From positions 1,054,001 through 1,118,000 of the forward strand of contig NZ_JABBGC010000003.1 of NCBI RefSeq assembly GCF_012927205.1: DNA of 64,000 nt, given 5' to 3'. A program made the translations under genes and the position numbers. Positions 17,819 to 26,696 of this stretch are shown piece by piece. Positions within the stretch are counted from its first letter, which is position 1, and every line of letters starts with the position of its first letter. Under the pieces are notes generated by a model. That model had not been told where the DNA came from. It worked only from the letters and a program-made list of their open reading frames with translations, and made no database searches. Origin of the DNA: Chitinophaga fulva. GTDB lineage: Bacteria > Bacteroidota > Bacteroidia > Chitinophagales > Chitinophagaceae.

Positions 17819-20800
17819 TTAAAAGGTGGCCAGTACGCCCATATTGAATACACGTTGTACCGGGTAGCCGAGACCGTTACCTGCCATTTCCACGTCCCAC
17901 AGTTTAAATTTGCTCCAGGAGAGCAGGTTGGTGCCGTTGAAATAGATGCGCAGGCTTCTGATGTAATTGCGGGGTCTCACGGTATAGCCTATTTCCACTT
18001 GTTTCAGGCGTATGAATGTACCATTGCGCATAAACCAGGTGCTTCGCTTCGAGTTATTGTTATTGCCGATACTGGTAGTGCTCAGCCGGGGCCACAGGGC
18101 ATAGAGATTGCGGTTCTCTTCGGACCAGTGATTGTCTGCATAAGCCTGTAACAGTTGGTTCTGCTGCTTGCCGGTTTCATTCGGGTTGGCAACGAACGGT
18201 GCAGTGCCCTCGACATCGATCCAGAATGATTCCCTTGCCAGCCCCTGGAAAAAGGCGGAGACATCAAACCGTTTGTATCCTACCGAAAAGCCGAAGCCAT
18301 AAGTTATCTCGGGTGTGGTCGGGTAGCCGATAGGTACTTCGTCCAGCTCCGTGATCTGTCCGTCGCCGTTCACATCATGATACTTGATATCGCCGCCGCC
18401 GTATTCGCCAAAGTTTTGCCTGGGCGATTTGGCGACTTCCGCGTCATCCACAAAAAGGCGGTCGGCAATGTATCCCCATTGCTGGGAGATGGGATAGTTC
18501 ACATGCCGCTTCCAGGGAGCACCATCGAAAGATGGTTCTTCATACACCGTGAATTTGCTGGTTGCGTAGGTGAAGTTGGCGCGGCCCTGCAACCACAGGT
18601 CCTTTTTAATCGAGTGATTATAATCGAAAGAAATATCCATGCCCTTGCCCTGAGCAGCGCCCACATTGGCCTTGGGTTGGGCGGAAAGCCCCATGGTAGC
18701 CGGTGTGGCATTACGCGTCATCAGGATGTTGGTGCGGTGTTCCATATATAGCTCCACCTGTACATCCAGTTTACCGAACAGTCCTACCTCAATGCCCAGG
18801 TTTGCTTTTTTTGCCGTTTCCCAGCTGATATTGGGATTTGAATACCTGGAAAGGGAGATGCCTGGTCTTGAATAGCCGTTTTCGCGGCCAAAGACGGCGC
18901 CTTTGGAGGCATCGTTCATATTCACATTGGAGAGGTAGAAGAAGCGGTCATTCTGGTCACCAATGGCGTCATTGCCGGACAAACCATAAGTAGCGCGGAA
19001 GCGCAGGTTGGTGATGGTGTTTTTGAACGGTTCCCAGAACTTTTCATTGGAGACGCTCCATGCTATTCCCGCAGAGGGGAAGAAACCCCAGCGGTGGGAT
19101 TCATGAAAGCGCTCCGACCCGTTATATCCAAAATTAAGCTCTACATAATACCTGCTGCCGTAAGAGTAAGTACCACGGCCTGCCAGGCCTACATTCCGGA
19201 AAGGCAGCGAAGCCTGCAGGTCTGCGGCGTTGCCGGTGAGGCTATTGCGCACCATGAACACCAGGAGGCCGTTAAACTTATGATCTTTATTGAAGGTACG
19301 GTTATAGTTGAGGGCGGATTCCATGTAAAAGCTGGAGTTGACCGTCTTGTCTCCCGGCTTGTAATTGAGATATTCCGTACCAGTTTCTTCATTCAGCAGC
19401 TGCAGCTTATAAGTGTTCTTTATTTTGTCGTAGGAACTGGCCTGGTACCAAAAAGGGATATACGCGCGGGTTACATCGAAATAGGCATTCCTGTTCACGT
19501 TCAGCATGGTCCTGAAATCAAGGCCCTGGATAAGGGGGGAGAGATCCTGTCGTATCTCGAACTGGGCTGCCATCATAGAACGGGAGTAGTCCTTGTACCC
19601 TTTTACCATATCTGCATAGGGGTTCAGGAGGAAGGTACCGCTACCATCGTCATAATTACCGAACATAATATGCTGTACATAGCGATGTTCGTCATCCACC
19701 GGATAATAGGCAGGGAAATACACAGGGTTCGTGCGCATCACTTTCTTATAGAGGTCCGCGCCACCATCTATAGGGCCGGTGTAATCGTCGAAAGAGCCGC
19801 TGAGGCGTACGGTCATTTTGGTGAATTTAGTCACCTGCACATTTACATTCGAGCGCAGGGTATAGCTTTTCAGATTTATGTTGCTGTTGAAATTGTTGCG
19901 GTGGTCTACATTGAGAATACCGTTATCCTGATTGATGGAACCTGCAACATAATAACGTGCGACGCTGCCTCCGCCGCTCACATTCAGGTTTGCACGCTGG
20001 TTAGTGGTATAGGATTTAAAGAGCTCCTTTCGCCAGTCGGTAGCAGGGTACATATAGGGGTTTATGCCGGCTATGGTATTGTCTATTTTCTGGTCTGTGT
20101 AAGGCAGCTGTCCCAGCGGATCCCGTGTCAGTACAGCTTCGTTGTTCAGCCGCATATAGGTGATGGGGTCGGCCAGCGCTATATTTCGGGTAGGTGCGGA
20201 GACGGAATTTTCCAACCGCAGGGTGATAGCGGCCTTCCCTTCTTTACCTTCCTTGGTGGTCACCAGGATCACGCCATTTGCCGCACGGCTCCCATAAAGG
20301 GAGGTGGCAGTGGCATCTTTCATGATGGAGAAACTGGCAATATCGTCTGTCTGCAGGCGTGCAAGATCGGTAACGGTAAGTTCTATACCGTCTATCAGAA
20401 TAAGCGGGTCTTTTTTGTAACCAAAGGTGGTAACGCCGCGAATGAAGAAATCTGCATTGTCCTTCCCCGGCTCGCCGCTGCGCTGGTAAGCAATTACACC
20501 GGCAATACGGCCTGCCAGGGCCGTGGTAAGATTACTGGCCGGCACTTTCAGTTCGCTGGGATTAATGGTGGTGACGGCACCCACCAGGTCAGCTTTTTTC
20601 TGTTTGCCAAAGGCTACCACTACTGTTTCGCCCAGCTGGTTGGAAGAACGGCGGATCATTATGTTGATGACCTTCTGGCCGGTTACCGGCATTTCCTGTT
20701 GCGTATATCCTATTGAGCTGATCACCAGCAACGAGCCCCTGGGCACCTGTTGCAGCCTGAATTTTCCTCCTCCATCTGCAGTTGTTCCGTTCTTTGTTCC

Positions 20801-21280
20801 CTTCACCTTAACTGTAGCCCCTGGTATGGGCATGCCGGTATCGTCCGTTACTTTACCTGTAATAGTGATGGTTTGATCTATCGTGGTATCCTGGACGGAA
20901 GAAGAGGATGGAGCAGGGCTTGTTACAGGCTCAATTGAAATTGTTTTATTGTCGATCGTATAGGTAAGTCCCTGCCCCGTCAACACTATCTTTAACACTT
21001 GTTCTACCTCCATATCACGGACACTGAGCGTGACCGGTTTGGTATGCGCCAACAAGCTGTTCTTATAAAAAACAACATAGTCTGTTTGTTTATTGATCTC
21101 AGAAAAAACAGTTGCCAATGGTACATTACTGCCAGTAAAGCTGAACTGTTGTGAATAACCCGTCGCACCTACTTGTAAGGCGAAGAAGAGGAAGATGATC
21201 TGCAATCTCATGATCATCTTGATTTTAGTGGAAAGGCATGGGGCGCCCCCTTTGCGCAGACGCTGCAAAGAAAAAAACAT
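17819..21280 (-). CDS. SusC/RagA TonB-linked outer membrane transporter with STN domain
   Basis: A 1153-residue TonB-dependent channel that imports nutrients across the outer membrane. The order is: a long N-terminus with signal (MRLQIIFLFFALQVGATGYS), a secretin/TonB short N-terminal (STN) domain (about 45-110) that signals to FecR, a CarboxypepD-regulatory-like domain (ITGKVTDDTGMPIPGATVK), the plug (FGKQKKADLVGAVTTI, YGSRAANGVILVTTKEG) and the beta-barrel ending in NMGVLATF. The STN domain together with the adjacent FecR and ECF sigma implies cell-surface signalling control. The start could also be at an internal ATG (MIMRLQ), but long N-termini of this kind are common here. Confidence 0.95.
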   Translation of the reverse strand: MFFSLQRLRKGGAPCLSTKIKMIMRLQIIFLFFALQVGATGYSQQFSFTGSNVPLATVFSEINKQTDYVVFYKNSLLAHTKPVTLSVRDMEVEQVLKIVLTGQGLTYTIDNKTISIEPVTSPAPSSSSVQDTTIDQTITITGKVTDDTGMPIPGATVKVKGTKNGTTADGGGKFRLQQVPRGSLLVISSIGYTQQEMPVTGQKVINIMIRRSSNQLGETVVVAFGKQKKADLVGAVTTINPSELKVPASNLTTALAGRIAGVIAYQRSGEPGKDNADFFIRGVTTFGYKKDPLILIDGIELTVTDLARLQTDDIASFSIMKDATATSLYGSRAANGVILVTTKEGKEGKAAITLRLENSVSAPTRNIALADPITYMRLNNEAVLTRDPLGQLPYTDQKIDNTIAGINPYMYPATDWRKELFKSYTTNQRANLNVSGGGSVARYYVAGSINQDNGILNVDHRNNFNSNINLKSYTLRSNVNVQVTKFTKMTVRLSGSFDDYTGPIDGGADLYKKVMRTNPVYFPAYYPVDDEHRYVQHIMFGNYDDGSGTFLLNPYADMVKGYKDYSRSMMAAQFEIRQDLSPLIQGLDFRTMLNVNRNAYFDVTRAYIPFWYQASSYDKIKNTYKLQLLNEETGTEYLNYKPGDKTVNSSFYMESALNYNRTFNKDHKFNGLLVFMVRNSLTGNAADLQASLPFRNVGLAGRGTYSYGSRYYVELNFGYNGSERFHESHRWGFFPSAGIAWSVSNEKFWEPFKNTITNLRFRATYGLSGNDAIGDQNDRFFYLSNVNMNDASKGAVFGRENGYSRPGISLSRYSNPNISWETAKKANLGIEVGLFGKLDVQVELYMEHRTNILMTRNATPATMGLSAQPKANVGAAQGKGMDISFDYNHSIKKDLWLQGRANFTYATSKFTVYEEPSFDGAPWKRHVNYPISQQWGYIADRLFVDDAEVAKSPRQNFGEYGGGDIKYHDVNGDGQITELDEVPIGYPTTPEITYGFGFSVGYKRFDVSAFFQGLARESFWIDVEGTAPFVANPNETGKQQNQLLQAYADNHWSEENRNLYALWPRLSTTSIGNNNNSKRSTWFMRNGTFIRLKQVEIGYTVRPRNYIRSLRIYFNGTNLLSWSKFKLWDVEMAGNGLGYPVQRVFNMGVLATF

Positions 21281-21415
21281 AACATAGATTTTGATTAATG
21301 AATTTTTGTTCAGGCAACAATCATAGTTGGCCTGCTATACTGGAAAGCGTTCACTGTCTCAGATTTTCCTGGATAGGTATTTTTTGGTTGACATTACTAT
21401 CCTGACTATTTCATT

Positions 21416-21667
21416 TCAAAACAATAGTTCCCCTGTATTACCCCACCAGGTGATTCCATGGGTTAACTTCATTAATGTTACTTTTGTTACTTTCATACGT
21501 GATGAGTTAAAATGGTTAAAGAATTCAATTGCGCTAACTGCCTGGCATTCTTCCAGACCTATGTATTGTTTGACATCCCTGATCAGGCATCTGATCCGGA
21601 ACAGCAGGCCATAACATTGAATAATCGTTTCTGCTTCCATTCCGCCGTTTGACTGCTCAAAGGTCAT
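21416..21667 (-). CDS. Possible small protein translationally coupled to fecR
   Basis: An 83-codon frame begins at an ATG that overlaps the fecR stop as TGATG, the classic coupling arrangement. The first half uses codons like its neighbours and is neutral to slightly hydrophobic (IIQCYGLLFRIRCLIRD); the last third is less protein-like. I know no family for it. It may be a real 9-kDa product or just leader sequence before susC (135 bases further on). The rest of this gap, 21281-21415, shows no strong element. Confidence 0.3.
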   Translation of the reverse strand: MTFEQSNGGMEAETIIQCYGLLFRIRCLIRDVKQYIGLEECQAVSAIEFFNHFNSSRMKVTKVTLMKLTHGITWWGNTGELLF

Positions 21668-22833
21668 CAGTATATAATAACTGTTCGTCCTTCAATCCTG
21701 TATCTTATGTCATTTCGCGCCAATATGGAGAGCACTTTAGATAATGGCAAACTACGTTCTATACCACCGCTGAAAAGCTCCCGGCTAATTGCGCCCTCAT
21801 AACTGACCTGAACATCATACCATCTTTCCAGCTGCCGCATCACTGTTTGAATATCGGCATTTTCAAACCAGAATTTTCCATTCTTCCAGGCAGTAACTGC
21901 CTTTATATCTGCGGTTGAGATCACAGCGCTGCCATCAGATAATACAGCCGCCTTCTTACCTGGCTGCAACAGGTGGCTCCCCTTATCAGTCGTTACCTTT
22001 ATCAAGCCCGAAACCAGGGTGGCGCACAGACTGGCTTCGTCCGGGTAAGCGTTCACATTGAAGGCAGTGCCCAGTACCTGTATGTTGGTAGTGTTTACGC
22101 TAACCACAAATGGCTGGCGGGCGTTTGCTGTTACCTCGAAATAGGCTTCGCCGCTCACTTCCACTTTCCGTTCTCCGCGGGTAAATGTTGTTGGATACCG
22201 GATCGAGCTGGCGGCATTCAGCCAAACTTTCGTCCCATCCGATAATACCAGCTGGAATTGTCGTCCGCGAGCGGTGGAGAGCGTATTATAAGTGATAGTC
22301 GTACCATCTCCTTTCGCTTCGTAGTGTAAGCTGCCTCCCTGCTGCCGCACAGCCGCCACCCCCTGCCGCATCACCCGGTTGCCGGCGCTGTCCAGCGTAA
22401 TAGTAGATCCGTCAGCAAGAGTAAGTTTAGCTTCATTGGAGCCCGGCGTTATATCGGCTATCGCCTGTTCCCGGGGCATATCCGGCTTTGACGGCCGATA
22501 AAGCCAAACGTAAGTACCGAGTCCAAGCACCATGACCAGCGCAGCGGCAGCCCATCCCCAACGTCGTAAAAAAGAATTACGACGAAAAACTATAACCGGC
22601 TCCCTTGGGCTGTCATCCATGGCTGATTGCACCGACCTTACCACCCGTTCAGTCACAGCAGGAAAAGCATCCGTATCCGCTTCCGCCTCCAACAATTGAC
22701 GATCAATCAGTTCCTCCAATAATTGCTTATACTCCGGTTGATCCAGAAGTGCACGCAACTCCTCCCATTCATCCCTGGTAATCGTTCCAGCGATATAGCG
22801 GTCAATATAAAACTCAAGCGGTTTATTTGCCAT
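21667..22833 (-). CDS. FecR family anti-sigma factor
   Basis: A 388-residue inner-membrane regulator. The N-terminal cytoplasmic anti-sigma region (about 1-80), a single membrane span (RRWGWAAAALVMVLGLGTYVW, about 90-110), the periplasmic FecR domain (LADGSTITLDSAG, YNTLSTARGRQFQLVLSDGTKVWLNAASS, GEAYFEVTANA) and a C-terminal DUF4974-like part (FWFENADIQTVMRQLERWYDV) are all seen. It should hold the upstream sigma factor until SusC's STN domain reports substrate. Sigma and FecR genes are 40 bases apart. Confidence 0.95.
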   Translation of the reverse strand: MANKPLEFYIDRYIAGTITRDEWEELRALLDQPEYKQLLEELIDRQLLEAEADTDAFPAVTERVVRSVQSAMDDSPREPVIVFRRNSFLRRWGWAAAALVMVLGLGTYVWLYRPSKPDMPREQAIADITPGSNEAKLTLADGSTITLDSAGNRVMRQGVAAVRQQGGSLHYEAKGDGTTITYNTLSTARGRQFQLVLSDGTKVWLNAASSIRYPTTFTRGERKVEVSGEAYFEVTANARQPFVVSVNTTNIQVLGTAFNVNAYPDEASLCATLVSGLIKVTTDKGSHLLQPGKKAAVLSDGSAVISTADIKAVTAWKNGKFWFENADIQTVMRQLERWYDVQVSYEGAISRELFSGGIERSLPLSKVLSILARNDIRYRIEGRTVIIY

Positions 22834-22873
22834 CTTATATATAAATGCATTTTTTTAAGAAGAGGTCAGGTCA

Positions 22874-23479
22874 TCATAAAAAAAAAATTGACCTGGTCAG
22901 TATCATACTGATAGCCACACTAACAATTACCCCCATTTCTTCTCTGAGGTAATATCTGAGGAAAACAAGCGCTTCAATGATATGCTGCCGGACGGCGCTT
23001 TTACTGATCTGTAGTTGACAGGCAATTTCCTCATAGGTCATATTTTCCATCCGGCTGAGCTTAAATACCTCCTGTCGCCTGGCCGGAAGCATTGCGATAG
23101 CACGGTCAAGCCCTCTGCTCAATTCCTGTAATTCAAGAGCGGATTCCGGGCCATTGAGGAGTGTTTGCAATGTATCTTCAAGAGGGGCCTCTCTGACACG
23201 TAATTTTTCACGGAAAGCCATATGTATTTTATTACGTGTGATAACATACAAATAGCCTGCAAAATTACTCATGTCATGCAATTTCTCCCTGTTCCGCCAT
23301 ATGCTGATAAAAATGTCTTGTGTAAATTCCTCCGCCTGGGGGGCGCTCTTTATATATATAAGGAGTTGCTTGTAAATAATTGGTGTGTAATGCGCCACGA
23401 TCTTTGTAAAAGCTCTCTGATCCCCGGAGGCAACAAGGGATAATAGTTCACTGTCATTATATATGCTATTGTCTAACAA
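22874..23479 (-). CDS. ECF (extracytoplasmic function) RNA polymerase sigma factor
   Basis: A 201-residue sigma-70 family protein. Region 2 is AEEFTQDIFISIWRNREKL and NFAGYLYVITRNK; region 4 is LPARRQEVFKLSRMENMTYEEIACQLQISKSAVRQHI (about 130-175). A short hydrophobic C-terminus (VIVSVAISMILTRSIFFL) follows, common in these SusCD-linked sigmas. It probably transcribes the SusCD operon once FecR lets go. The start is a TTG; no upstream in-frame ATG is evident. Confidence 0.93.
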   Translation of the reverse strand: MLDNSIYNDSELLSLVASGDQRAFTKIVAHYTPIIYKQLLIYIKSAPQAEEFTQDIFISIWRNREKLHDMSNFAGYLYVITRNKIHMAFREKLRVREAPLEDTLQTLLNGPESALELQELSRGLDRAIAMLPARRQEVFKLSRMENMTYEEIACQLQISKSAVRQHIIEALVFLRYYLREEMGVIVSVAISMILTRSIFFL

Positions 23480-23865
23480 GGCGATATAGATATTTTCCGT
23501 AGCTAAATATAGCTAAAAATGGCTGATGCCACCCGGGTAATATTGTGATGGATACTTGACACGCGGAATATTATTAATTAATTCGACAGGCACTAAAATA
23601 GGTTTGTCTTTTTCTTTTTCCAAGCCATATCTCAAATAAAATACATTCTCACATTATTTCTATCTTTAACGGAGTGATACTCTTTGATTAGGAATTCACC
23701 ATTCCTATTGGAAAGTGAACAAATCGACAACTCCCGCAGGTTCCTTTGGGATCTAATCTGTCCTTTTAATTCCCTTAGTATATCCCTACAAACAATAAAG
23801 GCATCGCTCCCGCGATGCCTTTATTGTTTGTAGTTAGTGAGTAGTATTCCCCGGAATCGTCATTC
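23480..23865. other. Intergenic region between sigma gene and azoR
   Basis: About 390 bases with no supportable gene. It holds a short repeat of ATAGCTAAA close to the sigma start (around 23500-23517), a TAGGTTTG (23599-23606) on the plus strand that resembles a -7 box but has no gene to serve, and the long azoR terminator hairpin. I see nothing else. Confidence 0.6.
23786..23833 (-). terminator. Perfect 22-bp hairpin terminator of azoR
   Basis: Arms 23786-23807 and 23812-23833 are fully complementary around a TCCC loop; the outer part of the stem is A/T-rich (CAATAAAGG / CCTTTATTG). It lies 32 bases beyond the azoR stop. Confidence 0.8.
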
Positions 23866-24474
23866 TTATACCGCTATCGCAATACTCCCCATTCCATTTT
23901 CAAGCGCCGCTTCCGGCCCTATAATGGCCTGGCCTTCGGCTCTGAAAACACCTGCAATCGTGATTCCTATTAAACTAAGAAAGGAACGCACATACGGTTC
24001 TGTGAAATCGTAGTCTTTCAGTTCACCTTCCGAATAAACCCCGCCTGAAGTGGTAGCTATATACACCAACTTATCTTTCAACAAACCTTCCGGCAGCAAT
24101 CCTTTTCCGGTATACTTAAATGTTATCCCCGCTCTTGTAATATGATCGAAATATGCCTTCAGCGTAGAGGTGATGGTGAAATTATACATCGGGGTTTCTA
24201 CGACAAGGATATCGGCATCCATTAGTTCCTTAATCGCATCGTCTGAATACCTGATATTATCCAGCTGTTCGGCTGTACGATTTTCTTCGGGTGTAAAAAA
24301 GGAATTGATGTGAGATTCGTCCAGGTGCGGCGGCGGATTTTTAGCCAGGTCCCGTACTGTCACGATGCAGTCTGCGTATTTTTCTTTTATCTTCTCCACT
24401 ATAGCATTTCCCAATTTCCTGCTGATGGAGGCATCCGTTCTCGGGCTTGAAATAATGTGCAGTATTTTTTTCAT
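23866..24474 (-). CDS. azoR: FMN-dependent NADH-azoreductase (AzoR family)
   Basis: A 202-residue flavodoxin-like quinone/azo reductase. The phosphate-binding start (MKKILHIISSPRTDASISRK), the flavin contact PMYNFTIT (in ADILVVETPMYNFTIT) and YIATTSGGVYS are conserved. Such enzymes reduce quinones and azo compounds by two-electron transfer from NADH and protect against electrophile stress. The ATG at 24474 gives the standard N-terminus; eight upstream codons in frame are not family-like. The gene is divergent from an HxlR regulator 107 bases away, which probably controls it. Confidence 0.9.
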   Translation of the reverse strand: MKKILHIISSPRTDASISRKLGNAIVEKIKEKYADCIVTVRDLAKNPPPHLDESHINSFFTPEENRTAEQLDNIRYSDDAIKELMDADILVVETPMYNFTITSTLKAYFDHITRAGITFKYTGKGLLPEGLLKDKLVYIATTSGGVYSEGELKDYDFTEPYVRSFLSLIGITIAGVFRAEGQAIIGPEAALENGMGSIAIAV

Positions 24475-24495
24475 TTCTCTTGCAGTTTGATGCGT

Positions 24496-24503
24496 CAAAA
24501 CTA
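24496..24503 (-). promoter_or_regulatory. -7 promoter box of azoR
   Basis: Read on the minus strand this is TAGTTTTG, a TAnnTTTG match 21 bases from the azoR ATG. The HxlR-type repeats at 24519-24554 lie just upstream, where a bound repressor would block the -33 region. Confidence 0.5.
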
Positions 24504-24518
24504 CCTACATTCGCTAAT

Positions 24519-24554
24519 AAAAGGTTAGTAGTAAACAAAAGGTTAGTAGTAACC
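24519..24554. promoter_or_regulatory. Candidate HxlR operator, 16-bp direct repeat
   Basis: AAAAGGTTAGTAGTAA occurs twice, at 24519-24534 and 24537-24552, an 18-bp period. The second copy extends to the palindrome GGTTA-GTAG-TAACC. It sits between azoR and hxlR and would serve both promoters. Confidence 0.6.
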
Positions 24555-24581
24555 TATATGTTATTTAACCCAATTAAGCAC

Positions 24582-24962
24582 ATGAAGAAAGCAGAGTTAA
24601 AACAGACGGAATGCGCCGCCCGACTGGCTGCGGTGGAAGATGCGATGTACGTACTGGGTGGCAAATGGAAGCTCCGTATCATTACTGCCGTGGTGAGCGG
24701 CTACCATCGTTTCAACGAATTACAGCGGGCCATAACAGGTATTTCAGCCAGGGTATTATCAGCAGAACTAAAATCCCTTGAGCTGAATGAGTTGGTAAGA
24801 AGAGAAGTAAAAGCAGATCTGACACCGGTAGTAGTGGAATATCTACCTACCGAATACGGCATGACGGTGAAAGAAGTAGTATCCGTACTGGGGAACTGGG
24901 GATTAAAGCATAAGAAAAGAATTACCGGAAAAAGTGCAGCACTGATCGCTAAAGAAGATTGA
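24582..24962 (+). CDS. HxlR-family winged-helix regulator
   Basis: A 126-residue MarR-like wHTH protein. The family signature is clear: DAMYVLGGKWKLRII, HRFNELQRAITGISARVLSAELKSLE, VRREV and VEYLPTEYG. A cysteine near the N-terminus (TECAARL) is at the place used as a redox or electrophile sensor in some HxlR/HypR proteins. The ATG at 24582 was chosen; upstream in-frame codons run through the operator. It is divergent from azoR and should control that gene. It is convergent with the beta-lactamase-fold gene, with only ten bases between stops. Confidence 0.9.
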   Translation: MKKAELKQTECAARLAAVEDAMYVLGGKWKLRIITAVVSGYHRFNELQRAITGISARVLSAELKSLELNELVRREVKADLTPVVVEYLPTEYGMTVKEVVSVLGNWGLKHKKRITGKSAALIAKED

Positions 24963-24972
24963 TAAAAGACGG

Positions 24973-26493
24973 CTACATCAGTCCCAGTTTCTTCATCGCC
25001 TTTATTCCATCTTTGCTGTTGGGATTAAGTTCCAGAGACTTTCTGTACATTCTTATCGCATCTTCCCGATGTCCTGCTTCCAGCAACGCTTCGCCATAAC
25101 TGTCATAGGTATTGAAATCGGCCGGCTGGAGGAACGTATTCAGCTTAAATGTTTCCAATGACCATTGCAGGTGTTCCCTGGCTTTGGACTGGTACAGGAA
25201 ATCATATCCCAGAAAGTTCATTTCCCTGGTATTAAAGTAATAGTGGGTACTGTCGGCCATACAAAGGTGCAACATGCAGGCGGCATTGTCTGCTCCCTGC
25301 ACCATCAATGCCCTGGCATATTCACGGACAGCAGACTTCTTTAAAAACAAAGGAATGGCTGGCTTGCCATTCAGCATATACAAACAGGAGGTTACATTAT
25401 CACCGAGCGAACTATTACCATTCATAAAAGCAATGATCACCTGTTTACTGTTTAAGTTGTGATAGTAGAAAGTGGCCAGTCCGAATTTGAACCCTCCATG
25501 CCCCACTCCCTTTCCATAACCAGGCATGTTAAATATTTCCCAGCCAAGGCCATATTGCCCAACGCCCTCTCCCAACATCGTATCCATATGCGCTTCATAC
25601 GTTTTTCCATCGTTTAACTTAACCGGGGTAATCGCTTCTTCTACAGTAGCAGGCGACAATAGCTCACCACTAAAAAAAGCGTTATCGAAATTCAACATAT
25701 CCTCCGTTGTAGTGATTATATTGGAAGATCCAACACTACCGCTGTTGTTATATTCTGTATACCGGTAACGTGCCACTTTATCCGCCTGCAGCCAGGCAGT
25801 ATCATAGAAGGTTGGTTTCACCTGTTGTTTTACCAACAAAGAGTCTTCAATCTGGTTGACACGAAATACATAAGTGTTTTTCATACCCGCCGGTCTAAAA
25901 ATATATTTCTCCATGTATGTAGGAAAATCAAGTCCGGAAACCTTTTCGATAATCAAAGCCAACACATTGAAGTTGGTATTACAATACCTGAATTCGTCTC
26001 CTGGTTTGAAATACAGCCCTTTTTTCCATTGTTTTAACAAAGGCAACACGGCAACATTAGTGATGATCGTATCAGGATATTGTTTCACTACTTCTTCAAA
26101 CAGCTCCAGGTTAGGCAGACCCGAAGTATGTGTTAACAAGTGACGCAGTGTAACGCCGGGAAAGGGAAAACCGGGAAGATACCTGCTGACTTCATCTTCC
26201 AGCTTTAGCTTTCCTTTGTCTTTTAACCGCAGGATAGCTGTAGCAGTGAACACTTTGGATATAGACGCAAGGTTAAAATGCGATTGCTCCGTATTCCGCT
26301 GTTGCTGGGCATAATTAGCATATCCACCTGAAAAAGCATATACCTTACGTCCATTCTCTGCCAGCAGGATGTTACCATCATAAAGTTGATGGGCGGAGAT
26401 CGTATCAAAATAGTTCCTGAGCGCGATAACCCGGTGCTGGGCTGTAGCGCCGACAGCCATCAGGCAAATTGTTACGATAATAAATGAACGCAT
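24973..26493 (-). CDS. Exported serine hydrolase, beta-lactamase/DD-peptidase fold, with C-terminal TPR
   Basis: A 506-residue class C-like hydrolase. After a signal peptide (MRSFIIVTICLMAVGATAQ) the three active-site motifs are present: SISK (Ser77, Lys80), YCN (Tyr170, Asn172) and HGG (332-334) in place of KTG. The HLLTHTSGLPNL block is typical. The last 40 residues form a TPR-like repeat (AEALLEAGHREDAIRMYRKSLELNPNS). It could act as a peptidase or esterase on cell-wall or secondary substrates; a true antibiotic-resistance role is not supported. It appears monocistronic. Confidence 0.88.
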   Translation of the reverse strand: MRSFIIVTICLMAVGATAQHRVIALRNYFDTISAHQLYDGNILLAENGRKVYAFSGGYANYAQQQRNTEQSHFNLASISKVFTATAILRLKDKGKLKLEDEVSRYLPGFPFPGVTLRHLLTHTSGLPNLELFEEVVKQYPDTIITNVAVLPLLKQWKKGLYFKPGDEFRYCNTNFNVLALIIEKVSGLDFPTYMEKYIFRPAGMKNTYVFRVNQIEDSLLVKQQVKPTFYDTAWLQADKVARYRYTEYNNSGSVGSSNIITTTEDMLNFDNAFFSGELLSPATVEEAITPVKLNDGKTYEAHMDTMLGEGVGQYGLGWEIFNMPGYGKGVGHGGFKFGLATFYYHNLNSKQVIIAFMNGNSSLGDNVTSCLYMLNGKPAIPLFLKKSAVREYARALMVQGADNAACMLHLCMADSTHYYFNTREMNFLGYDFLYQSKAREHLQWSLETFKLNTFLQPADFNTYDSYGEALLEAGHREDAIRMYRKSLELNPNSKDGIKAMKKLGLM

Positions 26494-26544
26494 AAAGTAT
26501 GAGTTTGAAACCGGAACAATAATAGCGTCTGCAGTTAAGAGCGC

Positions 26545-26577
26545 TCCCGGAATGGGATGAACAGCACGATTCCGGGA
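26545..26577. promoter_or_regulatory. Inverted repeat upstream of the cupin gene
   Basis: TCCCGGAAT (26545-26553) and ATTCCGGGA (26569-26577) form a perfect 9-bp inverted repeat between two divergent genes. It may be an operator or a small terminator-like hairpin. Confidence 0.35.
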
Positions 26578-26696
26578 CGAAATGGGCGTTTTGAGGTTTC
26601 GTTATATTATCAAGCTGGTATTTTTAGAAAAAAGGAGACGAAAAAGTGTTTTTAAGCGCAATTGCAGATCAGCCGGACTTTCGTATTTTTATAAGC

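Noticed and set aside
19094..20716. 540-codon plus-strand open frame
   Set aside because: Antisense to the first SusC gene; composition (Ile/Val/His-rich) is that of a shadow.
24973..26493. Antibiotic-resistance beta-lactamase
   Set aside because: The motifs show the fold, but the HGG box and C-terminal TPR fit the broad serine-hydrolase group; resistance cannot be claimed.
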